Source of the DNA: Paramoeba atlantica | Taxonomy: Eukaryota > Discosea | Length of the DNA stretch: 64,000 nt | Reading direction: 5' to 3' | NCBI GenBank assembly: GCA_977017575.1 | Contig: CDRNVI010000003.1 | Coordinates: 248,001-312,000 of the forward strand | Shown: positions 1 to 10,071 of the stretch, one piece after another | Numbering within the stretch: position 1 is the first letter of the stretch | Layout of the letters: the number at the start of each line of letters is the position of its first letter | The notes under the pieces: generated by a model | Told to the model about the DNA's origin: nothing | The model's input: the letters and a program-made list of their open reading frames with translations, nothing else | Database searches by the model: none | Translations under genes and position numbers: made by a program

Positions 1-538
1 GTTAAAACAAAACGTAATTTAATTTTCATGGTTCTCGCGAACATCAAAACCAAACCCCTTTTAAAAAACCGGTCAAAGGGAACCGGTTTTGCGTCAAAAA
101 ACTATATAAAAAATTGCCAAGAAGTTTTACTTTTTCTTCTTTTCTCATCACTAATGGAATGTTCTATTTTATTCATGGCTCAAAGCTTTTAGCACACTCT
201 ACACTTTGGTATACAAGCTTGTGGTCCAATAGCCATTGAATAATGTCCCTTTCGCTTATCGCTGCTAAAACTGTGTATGACCAGTTGTCGGTACAAGAAA
301 AATCAGTGCAATGCCGACAATTTATGTCCAAAGTAGCCAAAAAGGTGGAAAAGTATCAGAAAAACTGATGTATTATCTTCAAAATTGTTCTTTAGAATAA
401 TTATGACTCTTTTTCGAAAGTTTTTATCTTTTGGCGCAAAACCGATTCCCTTACACCAAAAAACCGTATTAATAAAGCTTTTTTCTGTTGACCCCTGAAC
501 CCCACGACCGCTAAAGTTTTGGATAAATAATATTTGTA
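1..538. other. Gene-free left edge
   Basis: I see no gene here. The stretch is AT-rich with no long frame resembling a protein. One short perfect inverted repeat, AAAACCGGT at 65-73 and ACCGGTTTT at 82-90 around an 8-base loop, could form a hairpin. The right border is the TA that flanks the small element starting at 539. Confidence 0.5.
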
Positions 539-815
539 CTGTACCCCCCCGTTTATAATAGCCTCGCTTTTGCCCAAATGAACCTATAAAGGGGGGAGGG
601 CGATTAAAAGTCGGCACAGAAATCGCCCTACATTTGGGAGCGAGGAACCAGGAATTATTTAATCGCTAAGTGGGCCCCTGCGCTCTGCCAAAGTAAAATG
701 TCCAGCACGAACCCGCGCCACACCTCGAAGAACCATGTGAAAATAAATATCAAAATATTTAAGATGGTGGAAGAAAATTAAAAAAATCTTCCGCGGGGAG
801 AGGTCGAGGCTATTA

Positions 816-2154
816 AACCCCTCCGCATCAAAAAGGCACCCACCCTTATTTTTCGCATGAGGGGGGCTAGGGGGGTTATCGCACCAGTTTATCGTGCAAA
901 ATTTTGAGATCTGTACGTTCCCGTTGTCTTTAGGTCATTTCGAAAAATAAAAAAAAGTTGAATTTGTTTCTATTTTTTTTTCACTTTTCATGCCAAAAAA
1001 TATGTATCGACTCCCCAGGGGTGGTCTTACAGAAAGTGGAAAAGTGTTATTACGCATGAGGCTTGGCCAAGGGGTTGCGATAAGGCAACTAGCCTGCGAG
1101 TTTAATGTCAATGTGAAGCATATTCGAAAATATTTGAAAAAAATATCGCCGGAAAATATTTATTCTCTGAGCCCTGAAATAAAAAAAAGAGTCAAAAAAC
1201 GGAGAAGCCTCGTTAAAGATACTATTGAACCTTTAGACCGAGCGGGGGTTCCCATAAATGGGTCTGCTCGCAAGATTCGCGGTAAATTGAAGAGAAAGGG
1301 TATAAATGAATCTTCAGACACCGTTAATAGAGATATACTTTCCCTTGGCTACACATATGAGTCACGGCCTTTATCTCAAGGACTGACAGAGGTGCAGAAA
1401 AACAAAAGGGTGTTGTTTGCTAAAAATTGGGAAAAGTTAAAGTGGGACACCTCTCTTTTAGTTTTCACTGATGAGAAAATATTTGATACGAATGATCATC
1501 GATCAAAAATGTGGGTAGCTCCCGGCCAAAAGCCTGTGAAGCGGCAAAGAGTGCATTGGGCACCCAAATGTCATGTGTGGGGAGTCGTGGGAGTAGGCTA
1601 TAGACACCTTGTTATTCTCCCCACCAACTCAATTACATGTGTTTCGTACATTAAAACATTAAAAAAAGTATCATTCCCCTCAAAATGTATTTTTCAGCAA
1701 GATGGGGCAACACCTCACACTGCGAAGGAAACAAAAGCGTACCTTGAGAACAGCAAAATGAAATTATTGAAAAATTGGCCGCCCAACTAACCCGATCCCC
1801 CACCAATAGAAAACGTGTGGAGCATGGTACAAAATCTTGTAGATGAATACAATCCTGCAAATAAAGAAGATCTCATAAAAAGCGTACGTAAAGCTTGGCG
1901 TAAATTTCCTCAAGATTATATTGATGATTCGGTTTTGAGCATCGATGCTCGCCTCAAAGCTTGTGTGGCGAGTAACGGAGAAAAGGTGACAAAATGGTAA
2001 TCTCTTTCTAAAATATACGTATTCGTTTCTTTTTGTCTCATTTCTTCGCGCGCAAAGTCTGTGCGTTGAGATCTGCAAAATGCAACAAAAATCAGCTCAA
2101 ACGGACATTTGACTGAAAAGTTAAGGGTGGGTGCCTTATTGGTGCGGAGGGGTT
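816..2154 (+). mobile_element. Tc1/mariner transposon, copy 1 (DD35E-type)
   Basis: Inverted ends of about 36 bases (816-851 and 2119-2154) read AACCCCTCCGCA inwards and are flanked by TA at 814-815 and 2155-2156. The 1.34-kb length, TA target and a single transposase gene fit a plain Tc1/mariner element. It has inserted near the right end of the small element 539-2177. Related sequences lie at 3369-4705 (a different subfamily), 10786-11165 (internally deleted) and 49486-49547 (one end only). Confidence 0.85.
990..2000 (+). pseudogene. Tc1/mariner transposase, one in-frame stop
   Basis: This is a DDE transposase of about 336 codons starting at ATG 990. An N-terminal helix-turn-helix region covers roughly residues 10-55. 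The first catalytic Asp is in VFTDEKIFD, the second in FQQDGATPHTA, and the Glu in PIENVW. I count 35 positions between the second Asp and the Glu, so it is DD35E rather than the usual DD34E. The frame is open except for a TAA at 1788-1790, inside the block that reads WPPSSPDLSPIE in the sister copy; the same frame resumes directly and ends in GEKVTKW. All catalytic residues remain, so decay is recent, but the copy cannot make a full protein unless the stop is read through. Confidence 0.85.
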
Positions 2155-2183
2155 TATAAACAGGGGGGGGGGTACAGTAAATT

Positions 2184-2485
2184 CTTTTTTAGGCTCTTCG
2201 CTAAACGCGGTGGTCGTTTTCAACTTAGAAATCACTCATGCTGCGCGCTTCGCGTTGAAAACTACCTCCGCGTTTTAGCGAAGAGCCTAAAAAAGAAAAA
2301 TCGACAAAAGGTCATGTATAATCTGGTTTTTTGGATGAAAAACCTCGATTTTTCGACAAAAATTGCGAAATTTTAACCCTAATTTGGGCCGTTTTTGATG
2401 CCTTACCAGTAGGGGCAGGAGGCGAATCTGTCGAAACAAACGTCGTAGAATGGCAGTAGAGGTCCAAAACTCTTAAAATACGTTT
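2184..2485. repeat. Repeat A, copy 1 (large hairpin plus tail)
   Basis: The first 110 bases form an imperfect palindrome with arms of about 40 bases (2184-2223 and 2254-2296); the core arm is AGGCTCTTCGCTAAACGCGG. A tail of about 190 bases follows. The whole unit recurs at 23814-24125 with roughly 85% identity by eye. Partial copies of the hairpin lie at 36575-36650 and 45641-45695. No frame looks coding. The nature of the family is unknown to me. Confidence 0.75.
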
Positions 2486-3105
2486 TAGGCACAGCAGCAG
2501 TAATAATTTTTGTAATAGAAATTATTAATAATTTTTATTATTATAAGAAGGTGAATTATTAATAATTATTATGAGGACTTCTTTAGCCCTCATGGGGCGT
2601 ATAGTAAGCGTACACATGTGTACATGTGGATATTTCAGAAGAGATTCTCGTCCCCCATTTTGTATGTCAAGCCCAATCGATACAGTAGCAAATGATATTC
2701 CAGGTTTAACCACGCTAATAAAATTCGTTTAAAAAGGGAAAAACAAGGACAATGATAGGAAAGCATAGAAAAAAACCCTTGTAAACGAAAAAAAAATCAA
2801 AAACAAAGGCAAGATTCAAAAGAGGTGTACTATTTTAAAATCACGGTAATACAAAGATAAATAATTATACGACTCAATGTTATGGCCATTGCTTGAAAAT
2901 TTTAAAGCCAATTTTGAAAATGCTGAAACAGTTTTTGGATGGCTCTCACTGCCATGTCTAACGTAACTAAATAGTTTCTCTTTTTTTCGAAAGTCTGTGT
3001 GAACGATGCGGATATCCTCGTTCTGCACTACCGCCCTACTTCCTACTTTTAGATTGTCCAAGGAAATACCAGCGAAGTGTAATTCCATTAGACAAATGAA
3101 TTGTC
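2486..3105. other. Unmatched AT-rich stretch between repeats A and B
   Basis: In the second composite repeat (23.8-25.6 kb) repeats A and B are only about 60 bases apart, so this stretch of about 620 bases is extra here. It contains short AT-rich inverted repeats (about 2505-2570) and a 90-codon minus-strand frame at 2816-3088 with no recognisable motif. I see no terminal repeats that would prove it is an insertion. Confidence 0.4.
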
Positions 3106-3368
3106 TAATTTCGGAAATTTTGACTTTGTTGGACCCCTCCTGCGCGTACCAGGGGGGTACCCCCAGGGGGGGGGGGTGGAAAATTATCGCCGTGGCCTAC
3201 TCTACTTCCCTGCGCTCGATTTTGAAAAGCAAAAAAATCGAAAAAAATTTCGCGACGCATGCCCCCTGGAATCGCGACGCATGCCCCCCCTGGACCCCCC
3301 ATTTTTTTCAATTTTTTTTCAGTTTTGGACCACCGGAGCCCCATTTTATATTTTTTTCTTCTATTATA

Positions 3369-4705
3369 GACCCCGGCTCACGAAAAGTGACCCCCTTCTT
3401 TTTTTTCGTACAAATGTCCGTTTGAGCTGATTTTTGTTGCATTTTGCAGATCTCAACACAAGGACTTTGCGCGTGAAGAAATGGGACAAAAAGAAACGAA
3501 TACGCACAATTTAGAGAAGAATTACCATTTTGTCACTTTTTCGCCCTTCAATCTTATACACTCCTTAAGTCGAGAATCAAAACTTAATACTGTTTTGTCG
3601 ATCACTTTTTGAGTTAAAGAAGACCATGCTTTACGTACACATCGGATAAGTGAAGGTTTGTCCGATGGCGTTTGTTCGTCTACCGCCTCTTGGACCATAG
3701 ACCAGACGTTTTCTATGGGGGAAAGGTCGGGCGAGCTGGGGGGCCAGTTTCTTAGAACATCACTCATTCGATTCTGAATATACTCTTTGGAGGCACGGGC
3801 AGTATGTGCCGTTGCCCCATCCTGTTGAAATACACTATTAGGGGGGAAATCTACCTGTTTTAATCTTTCTATGTACGTCTCACTTGTAATAGATGTGTCA
3901 TTTCGTAGAATAACCGAATATCTCCACCCCACTCCTACAGCACCCCAAACTTGGCATCTTGGTGCTCAACGTACTTTTTGACGCGGGGCTGCTTTTTGAC
4001 TGCGCTTTACCCACATGTGTCTTCTGCTATCGTTGGTATTAAATATCTTTTCGTTCGTAAAAATAACACGGGCAGTATCCAATTTGTAATTCAAAGCAAA
4101 TTGAACTCTTTTTTGCTTTTGTCGTTCGGTAAGCCCTTGGCATACTGGCCGAGCGGCATAATTGTAATCCAGCGATGCTAGATCTCGCTTTACAGTGCTT
4201 TGCGAAACTTGTATACCTTTTTTACACAGTTGGCCTTTTATACGCCTTGAAGAATTGAATTTTCGTACCCCAGCGGGGTCGAGAGGAGCCAATATCTTTT
4301 CAATTTTCTTTTTGCGAGATTCGATTTTTTTAATGGTCACAGGACTCAAAGTGTATTCCCCGCTACATTTTTTTTCAGATATTTTTTGATTATCCTTCTA
4401 GAGACATTAAAATCACGGGATTATTGTTTTATCGGAACACCTTCTCCCTGTCTCATCTTCAGAAGAACCTTGCCACTATCCGTAAGCCCCCCTTTTGGGA
4501 GCCGATATGGTGATTTGGTCATTTTTGGAAAAAAAGTTGAAAAACCAATTATGTTTTTTGACTAAATTTTGAAATTTTAAAATGAGCTAAAAACAGCGGG
4601 AACGTACAGATCTCGAAATTTTGAACGAAAAAGTGGTATGATAACCCACCCACGCCCTCCTGTGCTAAAAATAAGGGGGCGGTCACTTATTCATGAGCGG
4701 GGGTT
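3369..4705 (-). mobile_element. Tc1/mariner transposon, copy 2 (DD35E-type)
   Basis: The ends are inverted repeats of about 40 bases, weakly conserved at the left. TA flanks lie at 3367-3368 and 4706-4707. The uninterrupted paralogous site near 25466-25480 reads straight through (CTATTATATTACTGTG), proving TA duplication on insertion. The transposase lies on the minus strand and is clearly related to, but distinct from, copy 1, so two subfamilies have been active in this genome. Confidence 0.85.
3522..4522 (-). pseudogene. Tc1/mariner transposase, decayed
   Basis: It starts at ATG 4522 and ends with the same GEKVTKW tail as copy 1. It carries a TAA at 4421-4423, a one-base frame change near 4345-4360, and a TGA at 3966-3968 where copy 1 has Trp. 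The first catalytic Asp is changed to Asn (FTNEKIF against FTDEKIF in copy 1), which alone would kill activity. The second Asp (FQQDGATAHTA) and Glu (SPIENVW) remain, 35 residues apart. By eye about half the residues match copy 1. Confidence 0.85.
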
Positions 4706-4800
4706 TATTACTGTGTTTCTCTTTATATTTTCACTGTTTTTGTTCACTTTTTTTCAATAATCGAGGGTAGAGCGGTAGTTATACAACCACCGCAATATTA

Positions 4801-5167
4801 TTGACCATATAACCGTGGGATAATACTTGTACTATTTGCAAGAAAAAAGTTCAGTATAGAGAGAAGAAATTACTAGAAAGAAAAAGAAAAAGTGTACTTC
4901 CTTACGAAAGGCTAAGAATGTTACGTAGCGGCAAGAATAACTAGAACCTATCAAAGTGATATAATAAATATAACATATTTTGAATTGCTGCACAAAATTA
5001 CTTACACTTCCATGACCTAAATGCAAGAAAGACTAAACAAAGAAGGGAAAAAGTGAAATTATTAGACTACCTAAATTACGCTCTTCCCATTTGTCTTATA
5101 TTTTATTAGTTATATTGGTGCATGGTGAATCATATTTAAACATAAAGAAAATTAACAAAGAAGCGGA
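4801..5167. other. Gap with no recognisable feature
   Basis: This AT-rich stretch lies between the end of repeat C and the stop of the first host gene. On the gene strand it would be the 3' untranslated region of that gene. I see no further gene, RNA or repeat. Confidence 0.5.
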
Positions 5168-6616
5168 TTACTCAGTTGACGGCTTGCTTAGGCAAAACCC
5201 TTGCTCCCAACACCATTTCCAGTAGAATTCAAGATGATGGAACCAATATGGCGAACGAGTCTTTATATCCATCGATTGAGGAAGTAAAATTGTTCTGCGT
5301 TGTACGCATACACGACGCAATACAGAAGCAAGTATGCAAACCTCTAACAGCTCACTAAAATTTTTTAAAGCGGTATACGACTCCAACAGTCGGTGTTCAG
5401 TGCGATGCATTATGTAAATTGTATTTCCCCATCTCAAATCTAAGTTATTGGAGTTTTTCACGTCAGTGGTGTAATCCATGAGCTCCATGAAAGTCTTTGA
5501 TATCGGATGGCGGCGCTGGGCGCTACCAAACATGTAGTAGTTTACCTCCACAGGGGCAGGGTAGCCTCGAAAAGGGGACACATGCACAGTGCCATTCTGG
5601 CAGAAAAACTTCGCGCTGAGATTTTCGAATCCATAGCCAGGAACGAGCGTTAAAATTCCTTGTAGGTTGGACTCGGTAGTAACCAAAAAACTTATTGGTG
5701 TATTATGATTTATATCAGAAACGGCGGAGTTATCACACAAATCAGGAAAATTGTCCACTGGTAACGCGATTTGGGGAGAAGCACTATTCAAAGTATGATT
5801 CGTAATGCATGAAAGTGAGGAGATTGGGTCGTGACGATGAAAGAAATGATGAAGGAAAGATGCCATTTGCAGGAATGGGAAGCATGTCCCTTCAACGCGA
5901 TTTTCCTGTACGATTTCAGTGACTCGACTTTGATTCTCTACTACACACGATGGAAGCGTTAGTGTAGTGGTATAAATAAACTGAAAGAAATGCCCTGTAC
6001 CTGCAATTTTCGAAGAAAGAAGCGACCCATACTGTAAAGAAGGGTCATATGGTGCATGAAGCGTAGAATGAAAGCGGATCGAACTGCTACCAATCGACGC
6101 ATCTTCCGGCACTGGAGTTACTTTCGGACTATGTGTTTGACGAAATCCTTTTCTCAGTTGCAGACCGAGACAGAACATTGGACCTATATCCTTCAAATCG
6201 ATTGCTTTTACATCGACAAGAACGCGTAGTGGAGCTCTGGGATGAATGATTCCGGATTTGCTGCAATTTTCTGAATAATTTTCATTACATTGGGTTGACA
6301 GGCTATGACTCGTTTCAAAATTTACACATTCAGCTAAGTCTTTCAATGTTTCGTTTGATCCTAAGAGCAAAGCGTCGATTCGACTTCCGTAGAGCATTTC
6401 GCGAACAGAAGAAAAAATACGTAGTCGAGTAAGGGGCAAAGACAATGAGGATATGCATCGCAAAGCATGGAATGAAAGGCCTGAGGTACCATGACTGTTT
6501 TCAAAATCGTGCTCACCGACAGCCTCGATACAGTGGCCAAGACGCAACAATGCAGAAACGTGGGTAGCAGTGTGAGTGGTGAAGCCGAATATTCCATACC
6601 GAAGTGCAAACCGCAT
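5168..6616 (-). CDS. Possible Gfo/Idh/MocA-like oxidoreductase, divergent
   Basis: This is an uninterrupted 482-residue frame from ATG 6616, the last host gene of the minus-strand cluster before the left element island. The start (MRFALRYGIFGF) could be the first strand and loop of a Rossmann fold. Around residues 65-90 FSSVREMLYGSRIDALLLGS resembles the block of Gfo/Idh/MocA proteins in which a strand carrying 'IDAV' follows the first helices. A later VLVDVKAIDL and a C-terminal beta-rich half with GILTLVPGYGFE are compatible. The classical GxGxxG motif and the Glu-Lys-Pro motif are not clear, so catalytic activity is doubtful. It could equally be an unrelated kinetoplastid-specific protein. 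The family call is an inference from pattern only. Confidence 0.4.
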   Translation of the reverse strand: MRFALRYGIFGFTTHTATHVSALLRLGHCIEAVGEHDFENSHGTSGLSFHALRCISSLSLPLTRLRIFSSVREMLYGSRIDALLLGSNETLKDLAECVNFETSHSLSTQCNENYSENCSKSGIIHPRAPLRVLVDVKAIDLKDIGPMFCLGLQLRKGFRQTHSPKVTPVPEDASIGSSSIRFHSTLHAPYDPSLQYGSLLSSKIAGTGHFFQFIYTTTLTLPSCVVENQSRVTEIVQENRVEGTCFPFLQMASFLHHFFHRHDPISSLSCITNHTLNSASPQIALPVDNFPDLCDNSAVSDINHNTPISFLVTTESNLQGILTLVPGYGFENLSAKFFCQNGTVHVSPFRGYPAPVEVNYYMFGSAQRRHPISKTFMELMDYTTDVKNSNNLDLRWGNTIYIMHRTEHRLLESYTALKNFSELLEVCILASVLRRVCVQRRTILLPQSMDIKTRSPYWFHHLEFYWKWCWEQGFCLSKPSTE

Positions 6617-6871
6617 TCTAGAATAAGTGTGCTTCTAAGTTTGATTCAAACGAAAAAGGTTTACATTTTTGACTACACGTTGAAGAATTAATAATTAATT
6701 TGACTTCACCACTAAAAGACTGGTGTATAGTATAAGTTATGTACGTAATGTTGAATGCTGACTTTAAAATCTTTAAAATAGTTGATTTTTTTTGTTGAAA
6801 ACTATTCAGAGGAGCAAAAAATGCTATAAGAAAAAAAGGTAGTGATGCTTCTGATGATATTTCACCTGAAA

Positions 6872-7786
6872 TCACACGCTCGTTTTCAAATCAAGAAGAG
6901 CTAGGTGCATGCCATCTGCAAAACTTTGCAGAGAATTCATTGAGATGCTTCGTGCTGTATGGCTCTCCAAAAATACAGGTGATAAGCAAGGAGAAGAATC
7001 TTTCTCTGAAGTATTTAACAATAGCGCACCACAAACCTCCTGAATAAGAGGTTCGCCGCTAAAAAGAGTAGAGAGCAAAACAAGGTACTTCCGAGCCTTC
7101 TCAAGAGATTCCGCAGACTGAGACTGAGACCTTTCGTCAACCTGAAGATACTTGCCGTCACGGGGAGAGTTCGAAGCTTTTCTCTCCGCGTGCTCACTAG
7201 TAGATTCAAGCCCTGGTGAATCCTTGAGAGTCCATTCCTTGCTCCCTACAACATTACACCGCTTCTTCAGATTTCTAACCAGCGTAAACAAGAGATGAAC
7301 CCTACTGTCCGTAAAATTTTGCTCTTGTATGCGTTGAATGGCTGGTAAAGTTTGTTTATATCTCGCGGCTAATTGATCCATAGAATTCAGTATCGTTGAA
7401 AAGTTTTGTCGGAGATACATCGTATCAGAAAGAGACCTGTCGAATCTACGAAGACGCTCAGTCCAAAGAGATTCAATACTTTGTAAGCGCAAGGTTGCAT
7501 CTTCTATTTCATGTTCAAGGACCTTGTCTTTTTCTTTGAATCTTTGTTCATCGTCTTGTATTGCATTGCTCACTTCGTCAATTTGATTTTGAATTTCACG
7601 ACGCTTTTTCCATATTTTTGAGAATTGAGTATATTCGAGAGCACCAACGGTCATCATTGTACCAGCACTCGCACCGATAATTAACCTCCGTACAATCTCA
7701 TACATAAATTTAGGAGCAGTAGTAGTAGTAACACAGTCACTATAATAGTCTTTAGTCAAAGTGTAAAATAAGAACAAATCTAACAT
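6872..7786 (-). CDS. Coiled-coil protein with an N-terminal hydrophobic segment
   Basis: This is a 304-residue frame from ATG 7786. A second in-frame ATG at 7705 (MYEIVRRL) would give 277 residues and puts a hydrophobic, glycine-rich segment (LIIGASAGTMMTVGAL) near the N-terminus, as in a signal anchor or mitochondrial membrane protein. Residues about 55-145 are rich in Glu, Lys, Arg and Gln with heptad-like spacing, a probable coiled coil. The rest is Ser-rich with charged stretches. I do not recognise the family. It lies 168 bases downstream of the kinase gene and about 255 bases upstream of the possible oxidoreductase, on the same strand, so it is probably part of the same polycistronic unit. 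Confidence 0.6.
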   Translation of the reverse strand: MLDLFLFYTLTKDYYSDCVTTTTAPKFMYEIVRRLIIGASAGTMMTVGALEYTQFSKIWKKRREIQNQIDEVSNAIQDDEQRFKEKDKVLEHEIEDATLRLQSIESLWTERLRRFDRSLSDTMYLRQNFSTILNSMDQLAARYKQTLPAIQRIQEQNFTDSRVHLLFTLVRNLKKRCNVVGSKEWTLKDSPGLESTSEHAERKASNSPRDGKYLQVDERSQSQSAESLEKARKYLVLLSTLFSGEPLIQEVCGALLLNTSEKDSSPCLSPVFLESHTARSISMNSLQSFADGMHLALLDLKTSV

Positions 7787-7954
7787 GTATCACATCCATC
7801 CAATAATAAAAATAATTCACCATAACAAAACAATAGTAGATGACAGTAAAAGCTCAATGAGTTAGACTCAGACAATATTATTTCAAGATTAGCAACAGCA
7901 CCAAATTATTTTTGATGCATCGCAAGACTCATGTCAAGAGTCGAGATGTCCCTT

Positions 7955-9793
7955 TCAATTTTCTTTACGGAGAATAATCTTTAATTTTCCTGATTTTGCT
8001 TTGATGTTTAATTTATTATGGGTGTCTAGGTTTCTACCGGATCGAACATCCAATAAGGCGTGTTTTCCCACTGAATCACCCAAACCTCGAAGTTCGCTAA
8101 TAGGATCAACGCACTCTGAATGTGTTTTTGACTCAAGAGAAGCCGAACGTTTATGTTCACCTTTTTCGGACAAGGAACTGTGAGAAGCAAGTGGTTTGAA
8201 TCGAATGCGCTGTCCCTTAGGGCGTTTTAGCGTTTCTTGCCTCGTAGATAAGCTTGTCCCCGAATTGTGCGTTGTACTTAAGCGGATGTCTTGTCGCTGT
8301 TCAGAATCTACAGTCGACAAGCTTTGACTTGATAATGCCTTTTTTATTTGAGATGACCGAGTTGGGTTCTGTCCAAGAAGCGTGCTTAAACCATCTTGAT
8401 TTCTAATCGATATTTTTGCTTTTCCGAACGAAAAATCTGAGCGCACAGAACTGTCTAACGAACGATCATTTGACCCAGCGGAATACATCTTTTGCTCACG
8501 CAGTTTCTGAAAAGTAGTTGAACTGCGTGTGCTGAAGCCCCTTTTTTCATAGCTTTTGTAAAAAGTCATTTCTTCACCAGCACCGTCAGCGTCCAATTGT
8601 GTATCCATCGTGAACTGATGTTGTAGTGATTGCCGTATTTTTTCGCGATCGCACCATCGAGTATCTTGAAAATACGCGTGATTCAGGATTTCCTGCGTAG
8701 TAGGCCTTCTTCGAGGATCCCACTGTAGCAAAACTTTAATTATGTCAAGAGCATCTGGAGAAGGCATAGTTTGCGCATTGCGGAGAAGATATGAGTCAAG
8801 TGAATGATGCTTTTTCTTTTTAAGAGATCGTGTCAACGCGTTTTCTTTCGATTTACCCCCTTCTCTGGCTTTATCGCAAGCTAACTCATCAATGGCCCAA
8901 CCCAATTCAGAGGGTGGGGTCCCGAGCAGAGATCCCACGTATCCAAAGAATACCCCTTCTGCCTTGTCAAGTGGGACACTGCGCAGAAGCTCGTCGCATT
9001 CAAATAGAGGTCTACATAAAAACATTTCAGCCAAAACACACCCAAGAGACCACATGTCGGGAGCTTGCTTGTAGTCGTTGTATGTTCCAAAGTAAACTTC
9101 GGGGGCCCTATAGTATAAAGTTGCTACGCGGGGAGTAAGTTTTAAATCGCGATTTACAGTTTTTTTCATGTCATCACACGAAGAATATGGACGAGATTCG
9201 CTTGACATTCGAGAAGCGCTCCTCCATTCCCTGGCTAAACTAAAGTCACAAAGTTTCAATTCACCGCTTCTATTTATTAATATATTTGAAGTTTTGATGT
9301 CTCGATGTAAAATTTGACAGTGATGCAAAACGCAAACCGCTTGCAATAGTTGGTGAAAATAGTAAGCTACGACCTCTTGGCGCAACACGTTTGCTTTCCT
9401 GAGTACTCGATATAAATCGTATTCCATGTACTCAAACACAAGAGCTGTATATTGCATATCTTGCGAGAACAAAACCCCTTTGAGCTCTATCAATGTTGAA
9501 TTCCACACGTTTGACGTTTTCTTTAGTCCGTTAAGAAATTTCAAGATTCGGATCTCACGAATAGTGGAGGTTGGAAATCCAGATAAACGTTTGCTACGAA
9601 GTAAAAAAGCATTTCGTATTTTCTTTATCGCGAAAAGAGAGCTTGTCTTCTTACAACGAGCAAGATAAACACTCCCATACGACCCCCTGCCGAGAGTTCT
9701 GATTATTTCAAAAGCCGATTCAATGTTTGGACACGGTATCGGAAGCTCAGGCAAACAGGTATCAAGATCGTGATCATTTCGATTTTTCAACAT
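7955..9793 (-). CDS. CDC2-related (CDK-like) protein kinase
   Basis: This is a CMGC Ser/Thr kinase of 612 residues from ATG 9793; the frame is open a little further upstream but has no ATG there. The ATP loop GRGSYGSVYLA is at residues 35-45 and the catalytic Lys in FAIKKI near 57. A variant cyclin-binding helix, FPTSTIREI, stands in place of PSTAIRE. The catalytic loop HRDIKTSNIL is near 162 and APE near 228 (LYYRAPEV). The metal-binding DFG reads DFS (CDFSLAREW), and the activation segment carries an extra Ser-rich stretch of about 18 residues. The kinase domain ends near residue 395. The remaining 215 residues are Ser/Lys-rich and probably disordered. Cell-cycle or transcription CDK-related kinases with insertions (CRKs) are typical of kinetoplastids. 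I cannot say which CRK this is, or whether it binds a cyclin. Confidence 0.85.
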   Translation of the reverse strand: MLKNRNDHDLDTCLPELPIPCPNIESAFEIIRTLGRGSYGSVYLARCKKTSSLFAIKKIRNAFLLRSKRLSGFPTSTIREIRILKFLNGLKKTSNVWNSTLIELKGVLFSQDMQYTALVFEYMEYDLYRVLRKANVLRQEVVAYYFHQLLQAVCVLHHCQILHRDIKTSNILINRSGELKLCDFSLAREWRSASRMSSESRPYSSCDDMKKTVNRDLKLTPRVATLYYRAPEVYFGTYNDYKQAPDMWSLGCVLAEMFLCRPLFECDELLRSVPLDKAEGVFFGYVGSLLGTPPSELGWAIDELACDKAREGGKSKENALTRSLKKKKHHSLDSYLLRNAQTMPSPDALDIIKVLLQWDPRRRPTTQEILNHAYFQDTRWCDREKIRQSLQHQFTMDTQLDADGAGEEMTFYKSYEKRGFSTRSSTTFQKLREQKMYSAGSNDRSLDSSVRSDFSFGKAKISIRNQDGLSTLLGQNPTRSSQIKKALSSQSLSTVDSEQRQDIRLSTTHNSGTSLSTRQETLKRPKGQRIRFKPLASHSSLSEKGEHKRSASLESKTHSECVDPISELRGLGDSVGKHALLDVRSGRNLDTHNKLNIKAKSGKLKIILRKEN

Positions 9794-10071
9794 TTCTATT
9801 TTAGTTACTGCACCATATTTACACTTGATAGGGCATTGTATCAAACCGTAAGTTCGTGATATTTATGTTGGGGAAAGAGCAGCATTCTCCGAAATATTAC
9901 TCACGATACTAATTTAAGGCAAAAAGTAGCATAGTACGTTAGACTTATCTAATGAATATTAAACCATACTCCGGGTTAATACCGTTACCCCCCTAGTTAT
10001 CTCGCATTCGAAAGTACAAAAGCATATCACTCGGGATGAAATTAGCGAAATGCGACGAGTCTTTTGTAAGA
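9794..10071. other. Gap upstream of the kinase gene
   Basis: No gene is seen. A C-rich motif, ACCGTTACCCCCCTAG, near 9980-9995 resembles the end of the hairpin element at 11271 and may be a lone element end. The target-site copy of the adjacent SINE (TTTGTAAGA) is at 10063-10071. Confidence 0.4.

Larger units (their letters stand above)
539..2177. mobile_element. Small TA-flanked element (MITE-like), split by a Tc1/mariner
   Basis: The ends are inverted repeats: CTGTACCCCCCCGTTTATAA at 539-558, and its reverse complement with two extra C at the right end (2156-2177). A TA lies directly outside each end (537-538 and 2178-2179), the target duplication of Tc1/mariner/pogo-type elements. Without the Tc1/mariner nested at 816-2154 the element is about 300 bases and has no coding capacity. 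Its C-rich CTGT ends resemble those of the pogo-type transposon at 16256-19557, so it may be a non-autonomous relative. That relationship is inferred. Confidence 0.6.
3106..4800. repeat. Repeats B and C, copy 1, split by a Tc1/mariner
   Basis: Repeat B (3106 to about 3300) contains a C/G palindrome around GGGGTACCCCC and recurs at 24184-24349. Repeat C begins with TTTTGGACCACC (about 3322) and continues to GTTATACAACCACCGCAAT (about 4795); it recurs at 25423-25557 and, reversed, at 10690-10785. In this copy C is cut at a TA by the transposon 3369-4705. The copy near 25.47 kb has the same sequence with no insertion, which fixes the insertion boundaries exactly. Confidence 0.75.

Noticed and set aside
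303-617. 104-codon minus-strand frame at the left edge
   Set aside because: It overlaps the end of the small element at 539 and has no protein-like features.
2816-3088. 90-codon minus-strand frame as a host gene
   Set aside because: No motif, lies in an element-rich stretch, and composition is like the surrounding AT-rich DNA.
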